From Glebionis coronaria (taxonomy: Eukaryota; Streptophyta; Magnoliopsida; Asterales; Asteraceae): 64,000 nt of DNA. A program made the position numbers and the translations under genes. Every line of letters begins with the position of its first letter. Within the stretch, counting starts at the first letter, position 1. The notes under the pieces were generated by a model that saw nothing but the letters and a program-made list of their open reading frames with translations, was not told the DNA's origin and searched no databases. The stretch is taken from assembly GCA_025667525.1 (NCBI GenBank), contig CM046877.1, positions 27,618,737 through 27,682,736 on the forward strand, in the 5' to 3' direction. This document shows positions 9,418 to 18,091 of the stretch, in pieces.

Positions 9418-11897
9418 GTCTTGGAGTGTTGGACCGGGTTGCAGGATATGGCTATGGCTGATTGTGAATCACAATAAATAGGGACTTTGTTAAAGTAAAA
9501 GCCATAATCCGTGAGTTGTGTTCTCATCCAAAGGACTTGAGCACTACACACGGATAGAGACACATATTCTGCTTCCGCGGTTGACAACGCCGTACAGTCT
9601 TGTTTCCTTGATGACCAGCTCACTAGCTTCTCGCCTAAGAATTGTGCTCCACCGGAAGTGCTCTTGAATGTATCATGACACCCTGCATGATCGGCATCTG
9701 AAAAACCAGTGAGATTAAAACCAGAATCCTTCGTATACCAGAGACCCATGTTAATGGTTCCCCGGAGATAACGAAAGATCCTTTTAACCTCCTTGAGGTG
9801 CTTCTCAGTTGGCTGAGCCTGGTACCGAGCACATAAACAAGTAGCATGCACAATGTCCGGTCTGCTTGAGGTTAAGTACATAAGGGACCCGATCATACTT
9901 CGGTATTTTGTAGCATCTACAAATGTCCCTTTCTTATCCAAATCAAGCTTGTGTTTAGTGTCCATTGGAGTACCAATAGGATCACAGTTATCCATACCAA
10001 ATTTCGTTAAAATCTCAAGCACATACTTGGACTGATTTATGAAAATACCACGTGGGGATTGGTGAACTTGGAGACCAAGAAAAAACGTCATTTCCCCCAT
10101 CATGGACATTTCAAATCGACTTTTCATAAGGTCGGCAAATAATATGGAATATTTTGGGTTAGTAGAACCAAATATAATATCATCTACATAGACCTGAGCC
10201 ACCAAGATGTCGTTGCCGTAGTGCTTGATAAACAACGTTGGATCAATAGTTCCTTTGCTGAAGTGATTTTGTAGAAGAAATGATGATAATTCGGCGTACC
10301 ATGCCCTCGGTGCTTGTTTCAAACCATAGATTGCCTTTTTCAACTTGTAGACATAGCTTGGATGTTCAGTATTGATGAAACCTTCAGGTTGACATACATA
10401 CACATCTTCTTTTAACGGCCCATGCAAGAAAGCCGTCTTCACGTCCATTTGATACACTGTGAATGATTTATGTGCAGCGTATGCCAAGAAAATCCTAATA
10501 GCTTCCATCCGAGCAACCGGGGCAAAGGATTCTGCGAAGTCAATTCCCTCCTGCTGTTTATAACCTCTCACAACTAACCGAGTCTTGTTCCGAATGACCG
10601 TTTGCTCCTCATCCATCTTGTTTTTGAATAACCATTTCAGGGTAAGCGGGTCGATATTGTCTGGTCGAGGTACTAACTCCCATACATCGAGTCGGATGAA
10701 CTGATTGAGTTCTTCTTGCATAGACTCAATCCATGATGCATCGGTCATTGCTTCTTTCACACTTGCTGGTTCCATTGTGCTGACTGATAGTGCATAGATA
10801 CACATATCACCATCGGTACGCAGCTGATTTCGTGTTGAGACCGGTCGTGAGAGATTGCCAATCACTTGAACCAAAGGATGACTCTTAGTCCATTTGTGTT
10901 CATGTGGAAGTGTATGAGAAACTTGATGCGAGCTCGACGGATCCACATATGGTGCTGAAGGCTGAGTGGTGCTTGTGGAAGCCGCAAATGGATTAACAAA
11001 CTCGTGTTCGTTGAGCATCGCATTGTTTGCATTTTCAGCAACTATTTCATTCTGAAGATGAACATGATTAGGAATTTGCTGAGAATGTTGTTGAGTTGCG
11101 TCAGCAATCGGAGAAGTGGTTGGAATGTTTTGAGTCACTATGGTTGAGGTTGACGTAGATGGTGCAGAAGTAGATGCCGATGGTGTAGATGCAGTCGGAG
11201 GTTCTTGAACTACCATAGCAGGTGCAGCCGGGGCATTTTGAGGAACACCAAATGACGAAGGACCCTCCATATATTCATCATAGATTGGCCCAAATAAAAC
11301 TTCCAAGTCACGTTCTGATGGATGTAACGATGAGATTGCTGGCGGTGCAAATTGAAGCGCGAGTCCTGAACTTACGTGTCCAGAAGTCTGACCTTGAAAC
11401 TCGGGATGTGAACTCCTATGTTGAGAGGCCATACCCGAGAGTTCATCAAAGGTAACATTCATAGTCTCCATTACCTTTCTTGTCCTTCGATTATAAACCC
11501 TGTAAGCACAAGCAGTTGAAGAATAACCAATGAAAAAACCAATATCACCTTTAGGTTCAAGTTTACCGATATCTTCACGATCATTCTTCGGATAACATAA
11601 TGCACCGAAGACATGTAAAAATGAAATATCCGGTTTTCTTCCATTAATGATCTCATAAGGTGTTTTGTTGAAACGGGTGTGAATAATGGAGCGGTTTTGA
11701 GTATAACATGCAGTTGCTATAGCGTCGGCCCAAAGGAATAACGGTGCACTAGAGGAGAGAAGCATCGTTCGAGCAGCTTCAACTAACGTACGATTCCTCC
11801 GTTCCACAACTCCATTCTGCTCTGGAGTTCTTACAGCCGAAGTTTGATGAGAAATCCCAACTTCGTCAAAATAAGCTTTCAATTTCTGATTTGTGAA
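9408..11897 (-). pseudogene. pol: Integrase C-part, reverse transcriptase and RNase H of Pol (frameshifted at the end)
   Basis: Same frame as upstream Pol, open for about 829 codons. Numbering from the codon at 11882: the third integrase catalytic residue is E27 in NGVVERRNR, exactly 35 residues after the second Asp. The integrase C-terminal block ([21 protein letters not shown]) follows. A Ser/Thr/Pro-rich linker runs about 150-330. RT starts near 390, with its first catalytic Asp at D480 ([11 protein letters not shown]) and YVDD at 565-568 (10179-10190). RNase H follows with FSDADHAG (D729), AEAEY (about 770-772) and YCDSQSA (D805). The reading frame ends at TAG 9408-9410 because one A is missing in the AAG ACA AAG CAC context near 9417. 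All catalytic motifs of RT look intact. Confidence 0.93.
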
Positions 11898-12398
11898 TTA
11901 TGTACCGTGATCCGTTCTTACAATAATGACAGGGGCTTGCAGTAGAACTGATGTTTTCTTCAAGAAGTTAATAATTACATCAGGGGTTTCATCTTTTGAA
12001 GCAAGAAAATGAACCCATGTGTAGCGAGAATAGTCATCCACAATGACAAGGACATACCGCTTTCCATTAATACTTTTGATTCTCATTGGGCCACACAAAT
12101 CCATATGTAGGAGATGTAACCTATTCGTTGAGTTGGGAACAGGTTTGGGTTTGTGAGGCTTCTTCTTACTTTTACCTTGCTCACATGAAGGACAAAGATG
12201 GTCTTTTGTATATTTGAACTTTGGAAGACCGGTAACGAGATCATCTTTCGCGAGATGGGTGATGGCATCGAAATTGAGATGAGATAACCTTTGATGCCAT
12301 AACCACGACTTTGTTGATGTGGCTCGGGCCATGAGACAAATTGGAGAAGCAGGAGACATTTGAAAGAGATCAATGGTATAAAGGTTGGTGGTACGATT
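11898..12398 (-). pseudogene. pol: Integrase N-terminal and core segment of Pol (stop-truncated)
   Basis: Same frame as the protease. It includes the GAG-pre-integrase zinc domain: HHCC residues are WHQRLSH (H-x4-H) and CPSC. The catalytic core begins with the first Asp in HMDLCGPM (12099-12101) and the second in RTDHGT (11910-11912). Integrase inserts the cDNA and makes the 5-bp stagger seen at the ends. TAA at 11898-11900 interrupts DHGT*FTNQ four codons after the second catalytic Asp. The usual residue is Glu, so GAA to TAA is the simplest explanation. The third catalytic residue lies beyond the stop, so this fragment alone cannot be an active integrase. Confidence 0.88.
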
Positions 12399-12779
12399 TC
12401 ATTTCAACAGATCAATTCCTTCAAGATCTCTTACAAAACATGTATGACTTCTGAAAGCGACCTCCAAGTCTGAGTCACAAAATTGCCCAACCGAGAACAA
12501 GTTATGTCCCAAGCCATCAACAAAAGAGACTCTGGTGATGATTATATTTCCCCAATGAAGATCACCATAGCCTAGAATTGATGCAACGTGATCATTTCCA
12601 AATCGAACAGTTCCCATGAAACGCCATACAAAGTTCTTGAGAAGGCTTCGATTCCCAGTCATATGTTTGGAACAGCCCGAGTCCACGCACCAGAGACAAA
12701 TTTCAACAGCCTGCCAATGATAAGAGAAACAAATATTTTGGCAACCGATGAAATAGGTTCCTGTAGGGTTAGAAGATAA
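12399..12779 (-). pseudogene. pol: Aspartic protease segment of Pol (stop-truncated)
   Basis: This open segment follows the Gag TAA in the same frame. The protease cleaves the polyprotein inside the particle. The catalytic motif is VDSGCSKHMTG, with the aspartate codon at 12681-12683; a flap-like GYGD and the family block GLGHNLFSVGQFCDS follow. The segment has no good AUG of its own, so it depends on stop bypass, splicing or frameshifting from Gag. It ends in TGA (12399-12401) within DLLK*NRTTNLYTI. The position is normally Gly in relatives, so GGA to TGA is the likely change. The reading frame continues directly into integrase. Confidence 0.85.
12659..12779 (-). other. Alternative reading frame overlapping the protease start (possible Gag tail)
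   Basis: In the frame one base off from the protease, the sense strand reads LQEPISSV...FVSGAWTRAVPNI and stops at 12659. The wording resembles Gag C-termini I remember from related Asteraceae elements, which end just inside the protease overlap. If so, the ancestral Gag ended here with Pol in the -1 frame. In that case this copy has one extra base near 12765, after AACCCT, plus the TAA. Recollection only; an alignment would decide. Confidence 0.3.
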
Positions 12780-12797
12780 TTAAGCCGTATCACATAC
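12711..12797 (-). other. Candidate 87-nt intron across the Gag-Pol border
   Basis: On the sense strand the donor is TCG|GTATGTGAT (G at 12797). The acceptor is TTATCATTGGCAG|GC (ending 12711), preceded by a T-rich tract. CTTCTAAC is a possible branch site, although rather far upstream. The length is 29 codons and the intron starts on a codon boundary, so removal keeps the frame and deletes the TAA at 12780-12782. It would join Gag to the segment reading EICLWCVDSGC. Inferred from sequence only; a splice junction has not been shown. Confidence 0.4.
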
Positions 12798-15700
12798 CGA
12801 CGTTTCACTGTCAGTATGAGATCTACTAGTGTCGATAATTTTGCCACTACAGTCAAAATTTCTACCAGTAGGCAACCATTTAGAGGTGAGTCTAGGGCTA
12901 CTAGGCTTAGCAAGACTTTCTGTGGACCCTACATGCGTACTTTTTGGAACATACACCTTAGCCTTAGGAGTGTGTTGTTGTTCACTGACTGACAGCTTGT
13001 CAATTCGAGTGTAACCACCATAATTCAAACCATTCATAGTCAAACCACAGGCATCATGACTAAAAGTAAAGAAACATTTATTACATTTAGCACAAATAAC
13101 TTCAGATTTTTCATTCCGAATAGCAAGCTTAAAGTCACTACATTCAGATGAATTAGGTTTCTGATTATGATTAAAAAGCGGTAAATTCCTAGGGTGTTCT
13201 TCTACTTCCACATTATTGATCTTGAGGCGACTACTTCTAGAGGAAAAAGGGACCCTATCATTCCTTGTATTGCTCGTAGGCTGTGGCCTTCTGCTCTTAG
13301 TGTAGTTGTTTATTCCTGTAGAAGAAGACACGCGTCTATTAGAATTAGCACTTTTTAGATCAATAACTTGTGGTTGAGTTATAGTGATCGGTTTTGTCCT
13401 AACGCTTGCTTTACGTTGTTTGCTAGGCACATAGGGAGAACTAACACGAAACATTCCTGGGGCAATCACAGCAGTTTTCGTTCCAGCAACCTTGGGAAAA
13501 GGTGTCACAGCAATACGAGTGGGTCCCGAGGATGCTGGCTTCTGGATCATCGTATCCACAATCGAGCTAGGTTCAGAAGTCTTATCTTTTAACAAGGCCT
13601 TTAACTTACAGTTCTCACAGATTTTATCAATAAATTTCTGATAGACAGACTTACTTTGTTCAACAGCCCGCTTATATGAAACAACAACAGATTCTAAATC
13701 TACAATCTTAGCCTTAAGCTTCTGAACATTACCACCACTAGCACTCTCTAACCCTGACGAGGCCAAATTTGTTTCCGAAACCCCTCCTAACTGAGCCTGC
13801 AACCTTATGATAGTTTGTTGCATTTCATTTTGAGCTTTTTCATACGAAATCTTGTCATATTTGCATTCATCACATTTTTTGACAAATTTATTCCAAAGAT
13901 CGGTGAATTCTTTATCCTTTTTAATGACATAAGATTCCATTTTCTCTTTCATATGATCAAGCTCAGTTTGGAGGTTTTCAGCATGCGACGTAGAGGTACC
14001 TAACTCAACAGGGCTACTATCAATACAATCACGAGCTTTAGAGAGGCGTTCAAGGTCGTTTTCCAAAACTTTAATTTTATCAAGAGATTCATTAGCTTCC
14101 TTCGTCAATGATTTAAAGTCTTCAACAAAGTTGGCTAATTCTTTTAGAAAAGCGTTCTCCAAATTTCCTAACCGAGCATCAACTTGATTAATAATCGGAT
14201 TAATATCGTTTTGAAGAATTTTCTGAACCTCAATCTGAACAGGTGATGTAAAATTACCTCCAGTTATTTTTGAATTAACAACACGTTTAAGGATGACAAA
14301 GTTATCTTTAAGCTCGTTTAGAAATCGGCGAGTGATACTCGGTTTAGGAGGGTCATCAGACAATTCCTCACTTGGTAGCAAAAGCATTTCAGTATTCATT
14401 TTAGACCGAACAAAGACAGTTGGCGGGTTAACTTTCGGATAATAAACGGGTATCACTTCTTTATCAAGCTTTTGCATTCTTAAACGAGACTCTACAGCAA
14501 GTTCAGTAGTTTCCTCGGAATCATACACACTAGGAGGATCATGCTCATCAGACAATAGCACACTACCATTATATAAAGTTTCATTAGTGGCCTGAACTTT
14601 CTTAAGGTATCCTGGATTAGGGGGAAGAGGACAACCTAAAGCCATTTTGTATCGAGTGTAATTTATCTCATTCACTTTTGGTGCGAGCATATTTATCGTC
14701 TGCATAGTTTGGCCACGTTTTACTAAAAGGTTGTCTAATTCTCTAATCCTATCCTGCGCTTTGCAAAAATCCTCAAGAAGCCCATCTTCTCGAATTTTGA
14801 AATCATGTTTTAGCTGTTTTCTTTCTTCTTTTAAATCAGAAACAATAGATTTTTCAGTTGAAAGTTGTTTATTAAGAGAAGTGATTTCATCATTCAATTC
14901 GCTTATCTTTTTAGCACTACTTAAGTGTAAGGCATTTAACTTCTTAGTGGTGCATTTTTCTTGATAAACCGATGTAGCATGAGCTTGTTCAAGTTCCTTG
15001 ATTTTTTCATGATGAATCTCAAAACTTTTCTCCCGTTCCTTATATCCCGCAAGCTCAGTGGTCAATTTGGCATTAGTTTCTCTAAACTTATTATTAACCA
15101 CCGTAGCATGATCTACATCCTTAGCAAGCTTATCAAATAGAGATTTATAATACGCATGTGTCTCATCAGGAAGGGTTGTAGGCTGGGCAACTTGATCTAC
15201 ACTAAGGTCCACACTAGGCTCATTTGAAATAATATTACTAGTATTCGTTTGATCCTCGTGTGTCTCAATGTAGGGCTCAAGCATCTCAGTATACTCTTCC
15301 TCCTGATTAGACATATTATATATATCATTATCATCAAAACTTGGGTGTACCTCAGAGGGACCGTCTGCATCATAAACGGGAGCTCTGTCATCATGCATTC
15401 CTGAGGTTGATGCTTGCTGTAAGTTTGCCATCAAGATGTAGTTGGCATTCACCTCTTCTTCCTCGTCATATTCTGCAGCAGAATCCATATGATCAAATTC
15501 CTCAGCTTGAAGTGGGATTCCTGCCTCTTCTTTTTGTGCTATGAGAAGCTGAGTCTGAAGATAAGCAGCATCCCTCTTCTTTCTGGCTGTGCAATCTCGA
15601 GCATAATGACCAAATCCCCTGCAGTTGTAGCACTGAACCTGACGATTGTTGTTTCCATTTCCCGTACCAGTATTCTCAGCCCTTGCAGCCACAATGTTTC

Positions 15701-16937
15701 CCATCTGGTTACCAACCGCTGGCACAACTATTAACCCATTCTGATTACCCGCATTCGGAACACCCGGATTTGGACCACGGTTTTGCCCATACTGATTTCC
15801 TGCATTGCCAACGGTCTGCCCAGCATTCTGACCATATTGTTGAAACTGAGTCCCCGTGTTTCCAGAAACTACCAATTGGCGATCTTGATTTGCATTCATG
15901 AAAGGTTGAGCAATCTGCCTATTTCTAGTATTCGAGGAGATTCTCTGATTGTTGTTGGTGGGGTTAATGATGAATTTGAATGCCTTTGCAAGAAGGGCAA
16001 GACCAGTATTAATAGCATGAGTAGGATCAGTAATGTCATCAAAACAGGCAATGGGTTGTTGTAAGTAATTCATAGCAGCAGGGTGTTGATATCCATAAGC
16101 GGTGAGTTGTTGTTGTTGTTGTTGTTGTGGCAGGAAGTTACTTGATGAGGGTTGATGGTAGGGTACCATGGGATATGACATAGATGATGGAGAGTTTGCC
16201 ATAAAAGCCAATGGATCTTGTGTCTTGGCACGTCTTTCTGCCCTAACTTCGTTAGCTTCATCTTGATTCATCTTCAAATAGTCATAAACTTGAGTGTAGT
16301 CCACGACATGAAGATCCTTGGTTTGATTGACAAGAGTGACATATCGTGACCATTCAGAAGGAAGATTATCAAGAAATTTGATGTTGGCAGCAATTTGTGC
16401 AGGTTCATGTTTGTTTCTTCTAAGATGGTTCATGAGGGTTGAAAACCGATGATAATAAGGTTCAATTTGTTCCCCTTCAGTAGACGTAAATTTCTCCCAT
16501 TCACGAAGCAACTTAGTTTCCTTTTCTTGTAAACCGATTTCACTGCCCTTCATCATTTTCTGAATCCTAAGCCACATCTCGTGTGCGGTTTCACAACAAT
16601 CGACAGCAGCATAAACATCTTCAGGAAGTCCCATAAGAATGACTTGAATTGCTTGATCATCAGCGTCGAGTTGTTTGGATTCAGCTTCAGTTAATTCTTC
16701 ATCTGTTTGTTCATGACTTGAATCAGCTACTGGGTTAGCATTCGTAGGGTCCCCAGGCACAATAATTGTTCTTCTAACATACGGACCCTTTTGAATCGAG
16801 TTGACAATCAACTTTCCCAGAGGTTTACATTTTCCATAACGAAGGAGACGACTAGCCCATGTAGTGTAGTTCTCCTTGGTAAGCATGGGTGGACGATTCT
16901 CAGTACCCGCAGCATAGATATCTTGTTGAGACGTCAT
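12780..16937 (-). CDS. gag: Gag with long coiled-coil spacer (1385 aa, copia)
   Basis: This ORF encodes the structural protein that forms the cytoplasmic virus-like particle and binds the genomic RNA. Residues 1-245 are the copia Gag core (family wording NRPPMLTKENY, LPSEWSRYV, DPLAFMANS). Residues 271-277 are poly-Gln. An Asn/Gly/Gln-rich linker follows, then a CCHC zinc knuckle at 436-449 (C436, C439, H444, C449). The remaining 936 residues are unusually long: acidic stretch (about 485-580), heptad-rich coiled coils (about 595-745 and 900-1130), and a second cysteine cluster at 1282-1297 (CxxCxxC...HxxC). The ATG at 16937 is the first codon of the conserved Gag N-terminus and has A at -3. 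The ORF ends at TAA 12780-12782, in the same frame as the protease downstream. This stop could be a mutation, or could lie inside an intron (see the feature at 12711-12797). Confidence 0.9.
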   Translation of the reverse strand: MTSQQDIYAAGTENRPPMLTKENYTTWASRLLRYGKCKPLGKLIVNSIQKGPYVRRTIIVPGDPTNANPVADSSHEQTDEELTEAESKQLDADDQAIQVILMGLPEDVYAAVDCCETAHEMWLRIQKMMKGSEIGLQEKETKLLREWEKFTSTEGEQIEPYYHRFSTLMNHLRRNKHEPAQIAANIKFLDNLPSEWSRYVTLVNQTKDLHVVDYTQVYDYLKMNQDEANEVRAERRAKTQDPLAFMANSPSSMSYPMVPYHQPSSSNFLPQQQQQQQLTAYGYQHPAAMNYLQQPIACFDDITDPTHAINTGLALLAKAFKFIINPTNNNQRISSNTRNRQIAQPFMNANQDRQLVVSGNTGTQFQQYGQNAGQTVGNAGNQYGQNRGPNPGVPNAGNQNGLIVVPAVGNQMGNIVAARAENTGTGNGNNNRQVQCYNCRGFGHYARDCTARKKRDAAYLQTQLLIAQKEEAGIPLQAEEFDHMDSAAEYDEEEEVNANYILMANLQQASTSGMHDDRAPVYDADGPSEVHPSFDDNDIYNMSNQEEEYTEMLEPYIETHEDQTNTSNIISNEPSVDLSVDQVAQPTTLPDETHAYYKSLFDKLAKDVDHATVVNNKFRETNAKLTTELAGYKEREKSFEIHHEKIKELEQAHATSVYQEKCTTKKLNALHLSSAKKISELNDEITSLNKQLSTEKSIVSDLKEERKQLKHDFKIREDGLLEDFCKAQDRIRELDNLLVKRGQTMQTINMLAPKVNEINYTRYKMALGCPLPPNPGYLKKVQATNETLYNGSVLLSDEHDPPSVYDSEETTELAVESRLRMQKLDKEVIPVYYPKVNPPTVFVRSKMNTEMLLLPSEELSDDPPKPSITRRFLNELKDNFVILKRVVNSKITGGNFTSPVQIEVQKILQNDINPIINQVDARLGNLENAFLKELANFVEDFKSLTKEANESLDKIKVLENDLERLSKARDCIDSSPVELGTSTSHAENLQTELDHMKEKMESYVIKKDKEFTDLWNKFVKKCDECKYDKISYEKAQNEMQQTIIRLQAQLGGVSETNLASSGLESASGGNVQKLKAKIVDLESVVVSYKRAVEQSKSVYQKFIDKICENCKLKALLKDKTSEPSSIVDTMIQKPASSGPTRIAVTPFPKVAGTKTAVIAPGMFRVSSPYVPSKQRKASVRTKPITITQPQVIDLKSANSNRRVSSSTGINNYTKSRRPQPTSNTRNDRVPFSSRSSRLKINNVEVEEHPRNLPLFNHNQKPNSSECSDFKLAIRNEKSEVICAKCNKCFFTFSHDACGLTMNGLNYGGYTRIDKLSVSEQQHTPKAKVYVPKSTHVGSTESLAKPSSPRLTSKWLPTGRNFDCSGKIIDTSRSHTDSETSVCDTA
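16107..16127 (-). repeat. CAA-type microsatellite encoding poly-Gln in Gag
   Basis: Seven consecutive glutamine codons (residues 271-277), seen on the plus strand as TTG repeats. It is probably length-variable between copies of the element. Confidence 0.85.
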
Positions 16938-17717
16938 CGTAGAAGTCGTGTGAACAACAGGATCTCAATTCGTAGAAAGCGTGTGGTGATGTTGAAATTC
17001 CGAAACTTCCGTTTTTTTTTTTCTCAGTCCGACAATAAATTCCTCACTCCGACAAAACGGTAAGCTGAAAAAATTGTGTATCGCCAAATTTTGAAATTGA
17101 GTTCGAGAAAGCCAAAAACGAGTATGTTCAGATCGGAATGTCCAACGATCGGAATGTCTCTCTATCGGAATATGTCCCCCTATCGGAATGTCCTTTTGAT
17201 CGGAATGTCCTTTGATCGGAATGTTGATCTGTCGCAATGATGCTTGTATCGGAATGACTTCAGATCGGAATATGTTCAGATCGGAATACTTCAGATCGGA
17301 ATACTTCAGATCGGAATACTGACAAAATTTAGGCAGAGTAACGACTCAAAGTTCCTTAAGAGCCGTCGGAATCCCAGATCGCAAAGAACGATCGGAATGT
17401 CCAGATCGGAATAAGGTATCGAAATGTTTAGATCGCAAAGTAGAACCTAAGGTTATTGCGATCTGGCCTCACGTGCTTTGTACTTTCCGATGGAGAAACT
17501 TGCAAGAATTTTGGAAAGATGAACAAACAAGAAATTTATCAACTTTTGATCCAAAAAACTTGATTTTAAGCCAAAACCAAGATGCCTAAATCACTACTAC
17601 ACGATTTAAGGAACGTATACGACTTAGACACACAAACAAGCACGAAAATGTTTTTGATGTTTTGGCGAAAAACAATCAAAATCACACGAAATGCTTCAAT
17701 ACGAATCCCTTGGCGAA
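16938..17717 (-). other. Retrotransposon 5' leader (about 780 nt)
   Basis: The region between the primer site and the Gag ATG. It holds the GATCGGAAT motif array (17131-17439) and a T-rich stretch near 17010. Its sense strand has one 90-codon ORF (17237 to 16965), largely composed of the repeated motif and judged spurious. The packaging signal would be expected here but is not identifiable by eye. Confidence 0.75.
17131..17439. repeat. GATCGGAAT short-motif array in the leader
   Basis: Ten exact GATCGGAAT copies start at 17131, 17147, 17198, 17214, 17263, 17279, 17294, 17309, 17390 and 17404. About eight degenerate copies (TATCGGAAT, GATCGCAAA, TATCGAAAT and similar) lie between them, mostly 14-18 bp apart. 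On the sense RNA the motif reads AUUCCGAUC. Function unknown. Confidence 0.9.
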
Positions 17718-17725
17718 TGATACCA
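17718..17725 (-). other. Primer binding site (initiator tRNA-Met type)
   Basis: Sense TGGTATCA lies two bases inside the 5' LTR. This matches the first eight bases of the usual plant copia primer site complementary to the 3' end of tRNA-iMet. The match stops after 8 nt (the next bases are TTCG, not GAGC), so complementarity is shorter than typical. Confidence 0.8.
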
Positions 17726-17898
17726 CTTGTTGGTTTGTAACACATGACTTATAATCATATAGAAATGTAGATGAAGAATAAACCAAAAAATAAAGATTAG
17801 ATTAGATGAAGGAAAAGAGAAAAACAAAAGATGTGAATTCCTAGTGAGAGAAACACAAACGTTTCTCTCTCTACAAAACAAATGAAATGGAAGACACA

Positions 17899-17969
17899 CA
17901 CACAAATGAGGCTTAGGAGGCCTTTTATACTAAGTACTAAGTGTTTAAGAGGCCTTCCTCATTTGTGTG
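17899..17969. repeat. Inverted repeat flanking the TATA box
   Basis: CACACAAATGAGG and its reverse complement CCTCATTTGTGTG form 13-bp arms, with inner AGGCCT palindromes adding to the stem. The identical structure is in the 3' LTR at 6651-6721. In DNA it could form a cruciform around the core promoter. In the 3' LTR it may fold in the RNA if the transcript reads that far. Confidence 0.8.
17923..17929 (-). promoter_or_regulatory. TATA box of the 5' LTR
   Basis: Sense-strand TATAAAA followed by GGCC matches the plant TATA consensus. Transcription would be expected to start about 25-35 nt downstream, near 17890-17900. The start itself cannot be read from sequence. The box sits in the loop between the arms of a 13-bp inverted repeat (17899-17911 and 17957-17969). 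Confidence 0.75.
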
Positions 17970-18091
17970 TTCGGGACTAATTCCCGTTACATAAACATTA
18001 ATAACTAAGAACTCTCGACACCGTTGAATAGTATTTTTCACGAGCTTCGCAACGGTATATTATATGACCATCACTTTAAATACGGCTAACA

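Larger units (their letters stand above)
6480..18091 (-). mobile_element. Full-length Ty1/copia LTR retrotransposon (11.6 kb), minus-strand sense
   Basis: A complete element bounded by 364-bp LTRs beginning TGTT and ending AACA, with CTTTT target-site duplications on both sides. Sense order, right to left: 5' LTR, iMet-type primer binding site, leader, Gag with zinc knuckle and coiled-coil spacer, protease (DSG), integrase (HHCC, D-D35-E), reverse transcriptase (YVDD), RNase H, 3' non-coding region, polypurine tract, 3' LTR. Integrase before RT makes it copia (Pseudoviridae-type), not gypsy. The multiple PPT-like copies suggest the Sirevirus/SIRE lineage, although 364-bp LTRs are short for it. 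LTRs differ at 3 of 364 sites, so insertion is recent. Pol carries two nonsense codons and one frameshift, so this copy is non-autonomous. Confidence 0.97.
17728..18091 (-). repeat. 5' LTR (364 bp), carries the element promoter
   Basis: The right LTR is upstream in the sense direction and drives leftward transcription of the genomic RNA. It is 99.2% identical to the 3' LTR (3 mismatches, no gaps, hand alignment). A strong TATA box lies at 17923-17929. U3 is about 160 bp, from 18091 to the TATA. The rest (R plus U5) is pyrimidine-rich in the sense strand and contains a short CA repeat. Confidence 0.96.

Noticed and set aside
13368..13592. A separate host gene inside the element
   Set aside because: Everything between the LTRs is accounted for by retrotransposon parts; no captured host gene was recognised.
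9853..16064. Many plus-strand ORFs of 60-93 codons across Gag-Pol
   Set aside because: They are antisense shadows of the long polyprotein frame.
16965..17237. A 90-codon sense-strand ORF in the leader
   Set aside because: Its residues largely come from the repeated ATTCCGATC motif, it matches nothing I know, and the Gag ATG follows it in another frame. It could act as an upstream ORF, but there is no support for a protein.
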